NCBI GenBank assembly: GCA_031266155.1
Contig: JAISBO010000032.1
Location: 1 to 27,559 of the forward strand
Direction of reading: 5' to 3'
Source: Puniceicoccales bacterium
GTDB lineage: Bacteria; Verrucomicrobiota; Verrucomicrobiia; Opitutales; JAIRKQ01
DNA length: 27,559 nt
Positions 1 through 7,692 of this stretch are shown here, piece by piece; the first letter of the stretch is position 1, and each line of letters begins with the position of its first letter. A program made the translations under genes and the position numbers. Under the pieces are notes generated by a model. That model ran no database searches, was not told the DNA's origin, and was given only the letters and a program-made list of their open reading frames with translations.

Positions 1-1
1 T

Positions 2-811
2 ATCGTCGAGGAAGCAAAATTTTTAGCAGCAAATGGCATAAGGGAAGTCACATTGCTCGGGCAAATAGTCAACAACTACGGTGGAAGGCTAATGCCAATT
101 ATGGATGGTAAAACTCCATTCGTTCAACTGCTCGAACGCCTGGATATACTGCCAGGCATTGAAAGAATTCGCTACATGTCTCCCCATCCCCAAAGCTTTT
201 CCGACGATCTAATTCTAGCCCATAAAAACCTATCGAAGCTATGTCCATCCGTTCACCTGCCCATCCAAAGCGGATCAAACCGTATACTAGCTGCCATGAA
301 ACGTCCATATACTGCCGAAAGAATTTTGACAATCGTCGAAAAACTTCGCAAGGCCGTACCAAACGTGGGAATATCTACGGATATCATCGTTGGATATCCG
401 GGGGAAACGGAAGAAGATTTTGCAGAAACGGTTTCGTTGTTTGATGCCGCAAAATTTAACATGGCATTTATTTTCAAGTATAGTCCGCGGGAAGGGACTA
501 GGTCGGCTGAGCTAGTCGATGATGTGGAAGAAAACGAAAAGGAACGGAGGAATCAAATCCTCTTGCAACGCGTGCAAGAAGCTTCTTCCCGTTACCATCA
601 ACGGTTTCTTGGGGAAACGGTGGAAGTGCTCGTCGAAGGCCATGCCAAACGAGGTGCGGATACGATGTTTGGATGGACCCCCAATCACTGCAAAGTCTTG
701 TTCAAGGCATTGGAGAATGATATCGGGGAAAAACTCCCTATCCAAATTGACAGCTCCACAACTACCATACTGTTTGGCACAATTGCAAAAAATGCACCTC
801 AAATAAAATAA
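2..811 (+). CDS. miaB: MiaB, tRNA 2-methylthio-N6-isopentenyladenosine synthase (5'-truncated by window edge)
   Basis: This reading frame is already open at the left edge, so only the last 269 codons are present. MiaB is a radical-SAM methylthiotransferase that adds a methylthio group to position 2 of i6A37 in tRNAs reading UNN codons. Visible family motifs are EVTLLGQIVNNYG near the start, RIRYMSPHP, HLPIQSGSNRILAAMKRPYT and GISTDIIVGYPGETEEDF of the radical-SAM barrel. A C-terminal TRAM-like tail follows, from about FLGETVEVLVEG. The N-terminal UPF0004 domain and the CxxxCxxC cluster motif lie outside the window. The related enzymes MtaB and RimO are alternatives, but the HLPIQSGS and YSPREGTRSAE stretches fit MiaB best. 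Confidence 0.9.
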   Translation: MVEEAKFLAANGIREVTLLGQIVNNYGGRLMPIMDGKTPFVQLLERLDILPGIERIRYMSPHPQSFSDDLILAHKNLSKLCPSVHLPIQSGSNRILAAMKRPYTAERILTIVEKLRKAVPNVGISTDIIVGYPGETEEDFAETVSLFDAAKFNMAFIFKYSPREGTRSAELVDDVEENEKERRNQILLQRVQEASSRYHQRFLGETVEVLVEGHAKRGADTMFGWTPNHCKVLFKALENDIGEKLPIQIDSSTTTILFGTIAKNAPQIK

Positions 812-1015
812 CCGTAGATTTGAAAGGCTTTTGGGAAAAATAACCTGACCGAAGGGCACAACACAAATTGAAGGAGAGTCTCTTGGTGTAGACAAACCCA
901 CAAACCCTGTTTGGTCAGCCAAAGGCACTTCTCCATTAAACCTTTGATGGGAACAAACACTTCCTGCGAAAAAAATTCCATTGCTTTATTTTTTATGCAA
1001 GGGCACAGAAAAAAC
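812..1015. other. Intergenic region after miaB, no gene seen
   Basis: The 200 bases after the miaB stop contain only short open frames with no ribosome binding site or recognisable protein. The arms CTGACC and GGTCAG occur about 60 bases apart near 845-917, but I see no stem followed by a T-run and so call no terminator. Confidence 0.5.
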
Positions 1016-1046
1016 TTGACAAAGTTACCACTTTATGTGGTATTAA
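1016..1046 (+). promoter_or_regulatory. Candidate promoter with operator-like inverted repeat upstream of the tpl-like gene
   Basis: A perfect -35 hexamer TTGACA (1016-1021) lies 19 bases upstream of TATTAA (1041-1046), a 4/6 match to the -10 consensus. The spacer holds an exact inverted repeat, TACCAC-tttat-GTGGTA (1026-1042), whose right arm overlaps the -10. A repeat placed there is typical of a repressor operator, but no regulator is identifiable. The 19-base spacing is longer than ideal, so strength would be modest or activator-dependent. Confidence 0.45.
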
Positions 1047-1062
1047 TAATTGGAGAGTTGAA

Positions 1063-1158
1063 ATGTCCTCGAATACAAAGAGAAAAAGTTATGTGTTGGC
1101 GTCCATGTTGATATGTGGCAATCTCGGTTCGATCCTATATTGTGGGTATCGATACTGA
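1063..1158 (+). CDS. Candidate 31-residue leader peptide, Tyr-rich C-terminus
   Basis: A short ATG frame is preceded by GGAGAG (1052-1057) at good spacing and lies just downstream of the candidate promoter. The peptide has a basic N-terminus (TKRK), a hydrophobic middle (VLASMLICG) and ends ILYCGYRY, with four Tyr codons of which three are in the last six. It sits about 270 bases upstream of a tyrosine phenol-lyase-like gene. A leader peptide that lets ribosomes sense tyrosine would be analogous to TnaC of the tryptophanase operon; that role is inference. It could instead be a chance frame or the remnant of a membrane protein. Confidence 0.35.
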   Translation: MSSNTKRKSYVLASMLICGNLGSILYCGYRY

Positions 1159-1355
1159 AGCCGTATGTATCAAAAGCCGCAGATTTTTTGGTTTTTTTCG
1201 GAATTTCACCTCTGCGGTTCACACTTTTCATCGAAATTATTTTGAAGGTTTGCCGTCTCCGTGTTTCATAGCTGTTGGGCTGTAGTGAATTATTGCCGCT
1301 GGCCTCAAATATCGATGTTTTACTGTTACGCGTGTGAAAAATTTTCCGTACACCA

Positions 1356-1402
1356 CGAACTCGCCGGGGTAGATGACGGGTTCGTTAATTTCACAGATTA
1401 AC
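1356..1402 (+). promoter_or_regulatory. Leader hairpins just upstream of the tpl-like gene
   Basis: CGAACTCG (1356-1363) can pair with CGGGTTCG (1377-1384), eight pairs including one G-T, around a 13-base loop. A second stem, GTTAAT (1384-1389) with ATTAAC (1397-1402), shares base 1384 with the first. No T-run follows either, so these are not classical terminators. Their position 14 bases before the ribosome binding site suggests a possible role in translation or transcript control, but this is untested. Confidence 0.3.
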
Positions 1403-1425
1403 AAAAAAGACGAATGGAGGTTACT

Positions 1426-2889
1426 ATGGACAATAACGAACATAGAAAAATAGAATTTTTCTCAGGGGAAAAAATACCGCTAGAGATGCACAAGGCTCGC
1501 ATGGTTCAACGCATCGGCCTTTTACCAATTGGAAAACGATTGAACGCCATCGATATGGCCGGCTATAATATGTTTTTACTGGCAAACAGAGACGTTTTCT
1601 TGGATATGTTGACCGACAGCGGTGTCAACGCTATGAGTGAAATGCAATACGCGGCCATGATGATGGCGGATGACAGCTATGCCGGATCGGAAACTTTTTT
1701 TCGCCTCAGCACGGTACTCAGGGATGTTTTTGGAACCAAGCATTTCCTTCCGGCCCATCAGGGTCGTGCCTGCGAAAATATAATAGCGAACATTTTCGTT
1801 CGTCCGGGAAGTTTTACCATTATGAATTACCATTTCACAACAACGAAGGCTCACATAGTAAGACTCGGTGGATCTGTTATTGAGGTAGTGCGCGACGATG
1901 CCCTTAGCGCTGAAAGCAATTGTGACTTCAAAGGAAATTTTGATATAAATAAGCTGGAGGCCGCTGTGGAAGAGGTTGGCATTGAAAATGTTGCATTCGT
2001 GCGCATCGAAGCCGGAACAAATCTAATAGGTGGACAGCCGGTGTCTCTCTCTAACATGGTTGAGGTCTCGAATTTTTGCAGAAACCGGAGGATTCCACTG
2101 ATTTTTGACGCCAGCCTGCTCGCCGACAACCTGTTTTTCATAAAAACCCGGGAGGCGGAATACGCTAGTTGGTCACTGGCCGATATTGTGAAAAAAATGG
2201 CATCGCTCATGGATGTAATTTATTTTTCTGGCAGGAAACTCGGGTGTGCACGCGGAGGTGGCATAGTGACATCGAATGACGAGTACTTTAATAGGATGCG
2301 GCCGCTCATTCCACTGTACGAAGGATTTTTAACGTACGGAGGAATGTCAGTGCGCGAAATGGAAGCTATGGCAGTCGGAATCCGCGAAACCCTTGATATA
2401 CACGTCATAAACCAGACTCCGCTATTTGTCGAGGCACTTGGAAAATTGCTTTTGGAAAAATCCGTACCCATTGTGCGACCATTTGGCGGCCTTGGATGTC
2501 ACGTCGATGCATCCCGCTTTGTGGACCATATCCCACAGGAACAATATCCGGCTGGGGCCCTGGCAGCGGCAATTTACCTGATTGGCGGCATACGCGGCAT
2601 GGAAAGGGGCACCCTCTCCGAGCAGCGAAATTGGGATGGCTCCGAGCATTTTTCAGCCATGGAACTGGTGCGCTTGGCGGTTCCGAAGAGAGTTTTTACG
2701 CTTTCGCACATGAAATTCGTGGCCGATAGAGTTGGTTGGCTCTACAAAAACAGGGACCTGATCGGTGGATTGGAATTCGAAGAAGAGCCTGACACACTCC
2801 GCTTTTTCCTTGGGAAGTTGCGACCCATTGGCGATTGGCCGAGGAAATTAGCTGGCAAATTCATCTCCGATATGCCGTCGGGAATGTAA
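1426..2889 (+). CDS. tpl: Tyrosine phenol-lyase-like PLP beta-eliminating lyase
   Basis: This is a fold-type I PLP enzyme of the tryptophanase/tyrosine phenol-lyase family, which splits aromatic amino acids to the ring compound, pyruvate and ammonia. The start at 1426 is set by GGAGG (1416-1420) five bases upstream; an ATG at 1414 overlaps that site. The product has 487 residues against about 456 in characterised TPL. The Schiff-base lysine is K271 in SGRK. TPL rather than tryptophanase is favoured by FTTT (T138, where tryptophanase has Asp), MERG (R394) and LRFF near the C-terminus. NAMSEMQYAAMMM and YAGSETF also match TPL. Odd points: the PLP-contacting Arg of the FDATR-type motif is Leu (FDASL, L231), the Lys before the catalytic Lys is Arg, and the His of GGHA is Leu. 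Substrate is therefore uncertain. Confidence 0.8.
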   Translation: MDNNEHRKIEFFSGEKIPLEMHKARMVQRIGLLPIGKRLNAIDMAGYNMFLLANRDVFLDMLTDSGVNAMSEMQYAAMMMADDSYAGSETFFRLSTVLRDVFGTKHFLPAHQGRACENIIANIFVRPGSFTIMNYHFTTTKAHIVRLGGSVIEVVRDDALSAESNCDFKGNFDINKLEAAVEEVGIENVAFVRIEAGTNLIGGQPVSLSNMVEVSNFCRNRRIPLIFDASLLADNLFFIKTREAEYASWSLADIVKKMASLMDVIYFSGRKLGCARGGGIVTSNDEYFNRMRPLIPLYEGFLTYGGMSVREMEAMAVGIRETLDIHVINQTPLFVEALGKLLLEKSVPIVRPFGGLGCHVDASRFVDHIPQEQYPAGALAAAIYLIGGIRGMERGTLSEQRNWDGSEHFSAMELVRLAVPKRVFTLSHMKFVADRVGWLYKNRDLIGGLEFEEEPDTLRFFLGKLRPIGDWPRKLAGKFISDMPSGM

Positions 2890-2956
2890 GGATAGAAACG
2901 GGGCATCGTCATGGTAGCCGCTTTCACACCAATCGTGGCTTCCTTTGGTTATAGCT

Positions 2957-2976
2957 GGTGGCAAAATTCAGCCACC
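2957..2976 (+). terminator. Weak hairpin downstream of the tpl-like gene
   Basis: GGTGGC (2957-2962) and GCCACC (2971-2976) form a six-base-pair stem around an eight-base loop. The following bases (GCTATTTCC) are only weakly T-rich. This is the only terminator-like structure I see between the tpl-like gene and the convergent truA. Confidence 0.25.
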
Positions 2977-3129
2977 GCTATTTCCGTGTTCGCCCAGCTA
3001 AAGCGTCAAAACCCGCTGCCGGGCACTCTCCGATTCATGTCCCTCCCTATTCTCTGCTCTCAACCCAATGGAAATTCAGTGTGCGTTTCCTAAGCAAAAT
3101 AGCCATATTTCCTTCTGGAAAGGCATTTC

Positions 3130-3876
3130 CTAATAGTACACCTTATTTAGGAATAGTCCACGGCTAGGGGCGCATTCTTTCCTAAAATCAGCACAGTTTT
3201 TATTTTGCCCTGCTATAGCTACATCAAGCTTGTCCCTATCCATATTTCCCAGGCCGACTTGCACAAAACAACCGACCAGTATTCGGACCATTTTATACAG
3301 ATATCCACTCCCTTCGGTCGTGAAAATTATCCTCGCGCCGGAACGGAAAAATGACATTTCATGCATGGTTTTTACGACATTCTCCGTGGCATTATCTCCA
3401 TGTTTCGCTCCAAATTGAGAAAAGTCATGCTCTCCGAGGAAAATTTTTGCCACTTCGTTCATTTTATCGACGTCCAAGCGTCGGTTTCCCAAATTCCAAA
3501 CATAGCGATAGTCGAATGGCGACGCATCACCCTCCAGAATGTGATATTTGTATTGTTTACCTATGGCAGAAAAACGTGCATGGAAGGTATCATCCACCTC
3601 TTCAGCGGAAAATACTCCTATGGTTTTTGGAATACCACACTTGAACGCTCGGAGCAGTTTGTCAGCCCCGTACGCCCAATTTCCATCGAAATGAAAAACC
3701 TGGTAATTTGCATGGACTCCGGCATCGGTCCTTCCGCTGCCATGTATTCGTATGGGGCGTCCGAAAATAAATTCCAACCGCCTTTCTAAAATATCTTGTA
3801 CCGTATTACGATTTGGTTGACTTTGCCATCCATTAAAATTAGTCCCATCATAGCTACAGATGCACTTCCATCTCAT
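3130..3876 (-). CDS. truA: TruA, tRNA pseudouridine(38-40) synthase
   Basis: TruA converts uridines 38-40 of the tRNA anticodon arm to pseudouridine. The product is 248 residues from ATG 3876, close to the family norm. It shows the N-terminal strand with YDGTNFNGWQSQ, the catalytic motif GRTDAGVHA with its Asp, FHARFSAIGKQYKYHI, FLGEHDFSQF, YLYKMVRILVG and the C-terminal APSRGLFL. An in-frame TTG at 3888 directly abuts the upstream transporter stop (TAA 3891-3889) and would add four residues. Neither start has a clear ribosome binding site; ATG is preferred because it begins just before the first conserved strand. The gene follows the transporter gene with almost no spacing, so the two are probably co-transcribed. 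Confidence 0.93.
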   Translation of the reverse strand: MRWKCICSYDGTNFNGWQSQPNRNTVQDILERRLEFIFGRPIRIHGSGRTDAGVHANYQVFHFDGNWAYGADKLLRAFKCGIPKTIGVFSAEEVDDTFHARFSAIGKQYKYHILEGDASPFDYRYVWNLGNRRLDVDKMNEVAKIFLGEHDFSQFGAKHGDNATENVVKTMHEMSFFRSGARIIFTTEGSGYLYKMVRILVGCFVQVGLGNMDRDKLDVAIAGQNKNCADFRKECAPSRGLFLNKVYY

Positions 3877-3888
3877 GGCGTATAGCAA

Positions 3889-5202
3889 TTATGATTTGGG
3901 CTTATAGCACTGGCTGGTTCTGTTCCAGTTTAGCATGAAGAAAAATGCACCTGCTGCGGCACAAAAGACGAAGAAAATAAAGGTTGCATTCCACCCCCAC
4001 TTGTCGGCAATTTTTCCAACTCCCCATCCGGAAACCGCACTGCCTAGATACCCGAATGTTCCCGTTAGTCCAGTTCCTGCTGCAGCCGCACGGCGAGATC
4101 CAAACTCTGCTCCCGACACACCAGCAAGGGTTTGAGGTCCATATATGAAAAAGCCTATGACGAAGAAAAATACCGTATTAACAAAGATTGACTCGGACGG
4201 CATGTACCAAAACATAAACAGCGCAAGAATTAGAACCACCATGAAATAAAAAGAAGTACAATTTCGTCGCCCCCCGAAAATCCTATCGGATGCCCAGCCT
4301 GCCACAAAACCTCCCACAGCCCCCATCAATTCGAATATCACATTCGTATAGGCAGCCCCCATAACGGTCGAATGTTTTGCCTCCTGTAAAAACGTTGGTG
4401 CCCAATTAAAAAAACCCATCCTAATAATATAGACAAAAAAGTTAGCCATGCAGACATACCACAGGGATTTGTTCGGAAGGATGTGTTCGAAAAAGACTTC
4501 CTTAAAAGTTATTTCTTCCTTGTCACTATGCCCGGTATCATTGAGTAGATTTTCCTTCTCCTCTATGGAGGGGAGTCCCAGCGACTGTGGATTGTCTCTC
4601 AATCTTTCGAATAGAAATATGGACAGCAATAGGGCAAATACTGCAGGGATAAAAAATACATATCTCCACCCCAGCAATTCCAATATTTCCGAGCCAACCA
4701 AAAGTATAATGATGCTACCTATTTGATGGGATGCATTAACGATCCCCCATTTGGTCCCCAATTCGGTGGGGGCGTACCACTGGGTCATCAATCTTGAAAC
4801 AGGGGGCCATCCAGCAGATTGGAAAGCCCCATTCAGAGCATAAAATAAGATAAAAACCCAAAGGGAATTCGACAGCCCGATAAATATGCTACAGAGGGCT
4901 GACCCAATCAATCCTATGGGCATAAACCACCGAGCATTTGTTTTGTCACAGATTACTCCTGCAAAAAATTTCCCAAAACCATAGATAAGTGCAAACGCGG
5001 TAAATATCCAACCGATCTCCGCTTTTGTACACCCAAGTTCCGTCAACATTTGCGGTGTTGCCACTTGAAAATTTTGCCGAACCAGGTAAAATGCAGCATA
5101 TCCAATAATCAACGAATACATTATTCGCAGGCGCCAATATTTGTATTGTTGGTCAACGATCTCAGGCGCCAACACGGCATTACTTGTGCTTTTATTTTTC
5201 AT
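3889..5202 (-). CDS. uhpC: UhpC/GlpT-family sugar-phosphate transporter (MFS, OPA family)
   Basis: This is a 12-helix major facilitator of the organophosphate:phosphate antiporter family, in the inner membrane. The N-terminus QQYKYWRLRIMYSLIIGYAAFYLVR closely follows the UhpC/UhpT pattern (RYRYWRRHI, then GYALFYFTRK). GKFFAGVICDKTNARWFM, FQSAGWPPVSRLMTQWY, WGIVNASHQIGS and LRDNPQSLGLP are further family blocks. ATG 5202 gives 437 residues, matching E. coli UhpC (about 440). The frame extends 37 codons further upstream to a TTG, but that region has no family counterpart. UhpC itself is a glucose-6-phosphate sensor in E. coli, while chlamydial UhpC homologues import hexose phosphate. With no two-component genes nearby, transport is the likelier role. 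It is divergent from glgC. Confidence 0.82.
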   Translation of the reverse strand: MKNKSTSNAVLAPEIVDQQYKYWRLRIMYSLIIGYAAFYLVRQNFQVATPQMLTELGCTKAEIGWIFTAFALIYGFGKFFAGVICDKTNARWFMPIGLIGSALCSIFIGLSNSLWVFILFYALNGAFQSAGWPPVSRLMTQWYAPTELGTKWGIVNASHQIGSIIILLVGSEILELLGWRYVFFIPAVFALLLSIFLFERLRDNPQSLGLPSIEEKENLLNDTGHSDKEEITFKEVFFEHILPNKSLWYVCMANFFVYIIRMGFFNWAPTFLQEAKHSTVMGAAYTNVIFELMGAVGGFVAGWASDRIFGGRRNCTSFYFMVVLILALFMFWYMPSESIFVNTVFFFVIGFFIYGPQTLAGVSGAEFGSRRAAAAGTGLTGTFGYLGSAVSGWGVGKIADKWGWNATFIFFVFCAAAGAFFFMLNWNRTSQCYKPKS

Positions 5203-5354
5203 AACAACGAAGATGAAAGGCAGCTTGATACTATATGCCCCGAGTGCAATTTTTTTACCAGCAAGTACTAAATTTTTTCTTTTATCCCAGCCCAAGGATA
5301 AAAAATTAACCAAATTAATGTAAAACTAAACGATTTTTCTTGATTTTTTAATTT

Positions 5355-5385
5355 TTGGAATTTTTAGCAAATTCCTATTTATAAT
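5355..5385 (+). promoter_or_regulatory. Candidate glgC promoter
   Basis: A perfect TATAAT (5380-5385) lies about 37 bases upstream of the glgC ATG, with a weak -35 TTGGAA (5355-5360) at 19-base spacing. A TTGACT (5385-5390) overlaps it but has no good -10 at 16-18 bases. The whole uhpC-glgC divergent region is very AT-rich with long T-runs. Confidence 0.4.
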
Positions 5386-5421
5386 TGACTTTTTTTTTAC
5401 ATTAATCACCATTAGCGTTCG

Positions 5422-6702
5422 ATGAGGAGCAATGTCTATTGTATAATATTGGGAGGAGGACGTGGGGATAGACTGTATCCGCTAACTAAAACACGTTGTA
5501 AGCCAGCAGTTCCTCTGGCCGGCAAGTATAGACTAATAGACATCCCCATAAGTAATTGCCTGAACTCTAAGCTTTCAAAAATTTATATTTTGACGCAATT
5601 TAATACGCGGTCTTTGCATAGGCATATAGAAACAACCTACAGGTTTGACACATTTGGGAATAGCACCATTGAAATTTTTTCCGCCGAACAAACCAATAGC
5701 CAAGGAGAACAATGGTACATGGGAACTGCGGACGCCGTAAGGAAAAATCTAAAATACATTAACACCAGTCCCGATGATATTGTTTTGATCCTTTCCGGAG
5801 ACCAATTATACCGAATGAATCTACTGAACTTGATTGAAAAACACCATGACTCTCGAGCAGACGTAACCATTGCGACGAAAGCAATTCCAGAACATAAGGT
5901 TTCCTCATTTGGAATAGTAGAAATTGACCATTCGCTAAAGATTAAGAGCTTCGTTGAAAAGCCCAAATATTCGGAATTGGTAAAACATTGCACATTGCCA
6001 GCACATATTAGAAGCACTCTCAGGGATAAAAGTAATACGAACTACTATCTCGCCTCCATGGGCATATACGCCTTCACGTCGAAAGTACTGATGGAAGTTC
6101 TTTTAGGCAACGAAGAAGATTTCGGGAAGGATATATTGCCCAGCATGCTCAATAGGTATAATGTGGGTGGCTATGTATTTGATGGTTTTTGGGAAGACAT
6201 AGGCACCATCGGGTCTTTTTTTGAAACTAACCTCATGCTCACAGATGTGGTTCCAGAGTTTGATTTTTTCGACGCCGAAAACCCCATTTATACGCGGGCA
6301 CGCTACCTTCCAGCTTGCAAAGTCAACAGCTCTCGCATAGAAAAAACGTTACTATCCGATGGTTGCATCATAACCGATGCCATCCTTAGCCGATGTGTCA
6401 TTGGACTTAGATCGGTCATAAGAAAAGGAACGTATCTCGAAAATGTTCTAATGTTTGGAGCGGATTATTTTGACTGTCCCTTGGCTAAAAACAAAGTGAT
6501 TAACTCCTCCATTCCCTTGGGAATTGGGGAAAATTCAATAATCAAAAATACCATCATCGATAAGAATGCTAGAATTGGGAACAATGTATACTTGACGCCC
6601 TATGGTAAGCCGGATGGCTATGAACATAACGGAACATACGTCAAGGATGGGATCCTTTGCATTACACGCAACGCGGAAATTCCCAATAATACTGTAATTT
6701 AA
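5422..6702 (+). CDS. glgC: Glucose-1-phosphate adenylyltransferase, plant/cyanobacterial type
   Basis: GlgC makes ADP-glucose from glucose-1-phosphate and ATP, the committed step of bacterial glycogen synthesis. The 426-residue protein has the N-terminal nucleotidyltransferase signature ILGGGRGDRLYPLTKTRCKPAVP, GKYRLIDIPISNC, the TADAVR motif, LSGDQLYRM, the sugar-phosphate-binding VEKPK, YLASMGIYAF and FWEDIGTI. A left-handed beta-helix C-terminal domain follows (GADYFDCPLAKN, IPLGIGENS, IIDKNARIGNNV). The wording follows plant and cyanobacterial enzymes more than E. coli GlgC. An in-frame stop three codons upstream fixes ATG 5422 as the earliest start; no clear ribosome binding site precedes it. 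The neighbouring sugar-phosphate transporter could feed this pathway. Confidence 0.95.
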   Translation: MRSNVYCIILGGGRGDRLYPLTKTRCKPAVPLAGKYRLIDIPISNCLNSKLSKIYILTQFNTRSLHRHIETTYRFDTFGNSTIEIFSAEQTNSQGEQWYMGTADAVRKNLKYINTSPDDIVLILSGDQLYRMNLLNLIEKHHDSRADVTIATKAIPEHKVSSFGIVEIDHSLKIKSFVEKPKYSELVKHCTLPAHIRSTLRDKSNTNYYLASMGIYAFTSKVLMEVLLGNEEDFGKDILPSMLNRYNVGGYVFDGFWEDIGTIGSFFETNLMLTDVVPEFDFFDAENPIYTRARYLPACKVNSSRIEKTLLSDGCIITDAILSRCVIGLRSVIRKGTYLENVLMFGADYFDCPLAKNKVINSSIPLGIGENSIIKNTIIDKNARIGNNVYLTPYGKPDGYEHNGTYVKDGILCITRNAEIPNNTVI

Positions 6703-6792
6703 TAAGAAAACTTAATAAGAAACGATGAATGATAAAAAATTTTCTGGATTAAATGGAAAGATGTCCTAGCTTTTCCACCAGGAGGTTAATTT

Positions 6793-7635
6793 TTGAAAAG
6801 TTTATTAAAAATATTCGTACTTTTGAGTGCCGTACTCATATTTAGAAGTGTATCGGCAGAAGAAATCTTACCACTGGAAAAAGAAACAAAAAAAGAAAAA
6901 AAATATGTAAGCATAAAACAAAGCAAATTGATGGCTAAAACCTTATTTAATAATTTATGGCAAGAACTATGTGAAAAGTTCGGAGAAAGAAATTTGAAGT
7001 TTCCCAAACAGGTGGTTTTTCTTAATGGAGCTCCGGGTTCTGGGAAAGGGACAAATACCCTAAACGTTATGCGGGTTTTGGAAATTTCTACCCCGCCCAT
7101 CGAAGTTAGTTCCCTATTAACTACGCCGGAATGTGAATCCTTGAAAGCGCGAGGGCAACTTGTAGGAGACGACGTTGTAATTAAACAGGTTATAAATGAG
7201 TTATTAAAGTCTGAAAATGCCCAAGGCATTATAATAGACGGATTCCCAAGGACCATCGTGCAGGCATATTTTCTAAAATATTTACTATACAAATTACATG
7301 AATTTTACGATGAAATGCCGACAGGTTTTAAAGTAGTAAATTTTTCTGTTTCACGGCAAACAAGCATAGAAAGGCAACTAGCACGCGGAACCATGGCCAT
7401 TGAACAGAATAAAAAAGCGAAAGAATCGGGCTCAAAAACTGTAGCAGTCCGGCCGACCGACATATCCTTCGAAGCAGCATCGCAAAGATATCAAATCTAT
7501 GAAGATTCAATAAATGCCTGCATGGCGATTCTACGAGACGACGTGCTAATATATAACATCGATGCCGAAGGCACCCTTGAAGAAGTGAGACGTCGCGTAG
7601 ACAACATTTTATCAGGCCAAAAGAAAAAACGTTAG
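6793..7635 (+). CDS. Adenylate kinase-like nucleoside monophosphate kinase with signal peptide
   Basis: The TTG start is fixed by AGGAGGT (6780-6786) seven bases upstream. The first 22 residues form a classic signal peptide: KSLLK, a hydrophobic core FVLLSAVLIF, and a cleavage site after SVSA before EE. A Lys/Glu-rich linker follows (about 23-45). The kinase part has a Walker A GAPGSGKGT (79-87), an NMP-binding region, DGFPRT (149-154, the adenylate kinase signature), and a LID-like stretch ending VRPTD then RYQIYED. Adenylate kinases interconvert ATP, AMP and ADP and are normally cytosolic, so export is unusual. LID zinc cysteines are absent. Substrate specificity is not established. It could be a surface or periplasmic enzyme, or the signal may be an uncleaved anchor. 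Confidence 0.75.
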   Translation: MKSLLKIFVLLSAVLIFRSVSAEEILPLEKETKKEKKYVSIKQSKLMAKTLFNNLWQELCEKFGERNLKFPKQVVFLNGAPGSGKGTNTLNVMRVLEISTPPIEVSSLLTTPECESLKARGQLVGDDVVIKQVINELLKSENAQGIIIDGFPRTIVQAYFLKYLLYKLHEFYDEMPTGFKVVNFSVSRQTSIERQLARGTMAIEQNKKAKESGSKTVAVRPTDISFEAASQRYQIYEDSINACMAILRDDVLIYNIDAEGTLEEVRRRVDNILSGQKKKR

Positions 7636-7659
7636 CAAGGCTTACGGGGAAAAGAGTTA

Positions 7660-7682
7660 AGATTGCCGAAGTTCGGCAATCT
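7660..7682. terminator. Hairpin between the adenylate-kinase-like gene and ispF
   Basis: AGATTGCCGAA (7660-7670) and TTCGGCAATCT (7672-7682) are perfect inverted arms. In practice about ten base pairs form around a three-base loop. It lies between convergent stops at 7635 and 7693. The minus-strand side runs into TTAACTCTTTT, so it is a better terminator for ispF than for the plus-strand gene, and may act in both directions. Confidence 0.6.
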
Positions 7683-7692
7683 AAGGCTTTGG

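Noticed and set aside
1113..1271. 52-codon hydrophobic frame overlapping the leader region
   Set aside because: No ribosome binding site and no similarity; it overlaps the better supported short ORF in another frame.
2911..3093. 60-codon frame between the tpl-like gene and truA
   Set aside because: No well-spaced ribosome binding site, no recognisable domain, and it covers the hairpin region.
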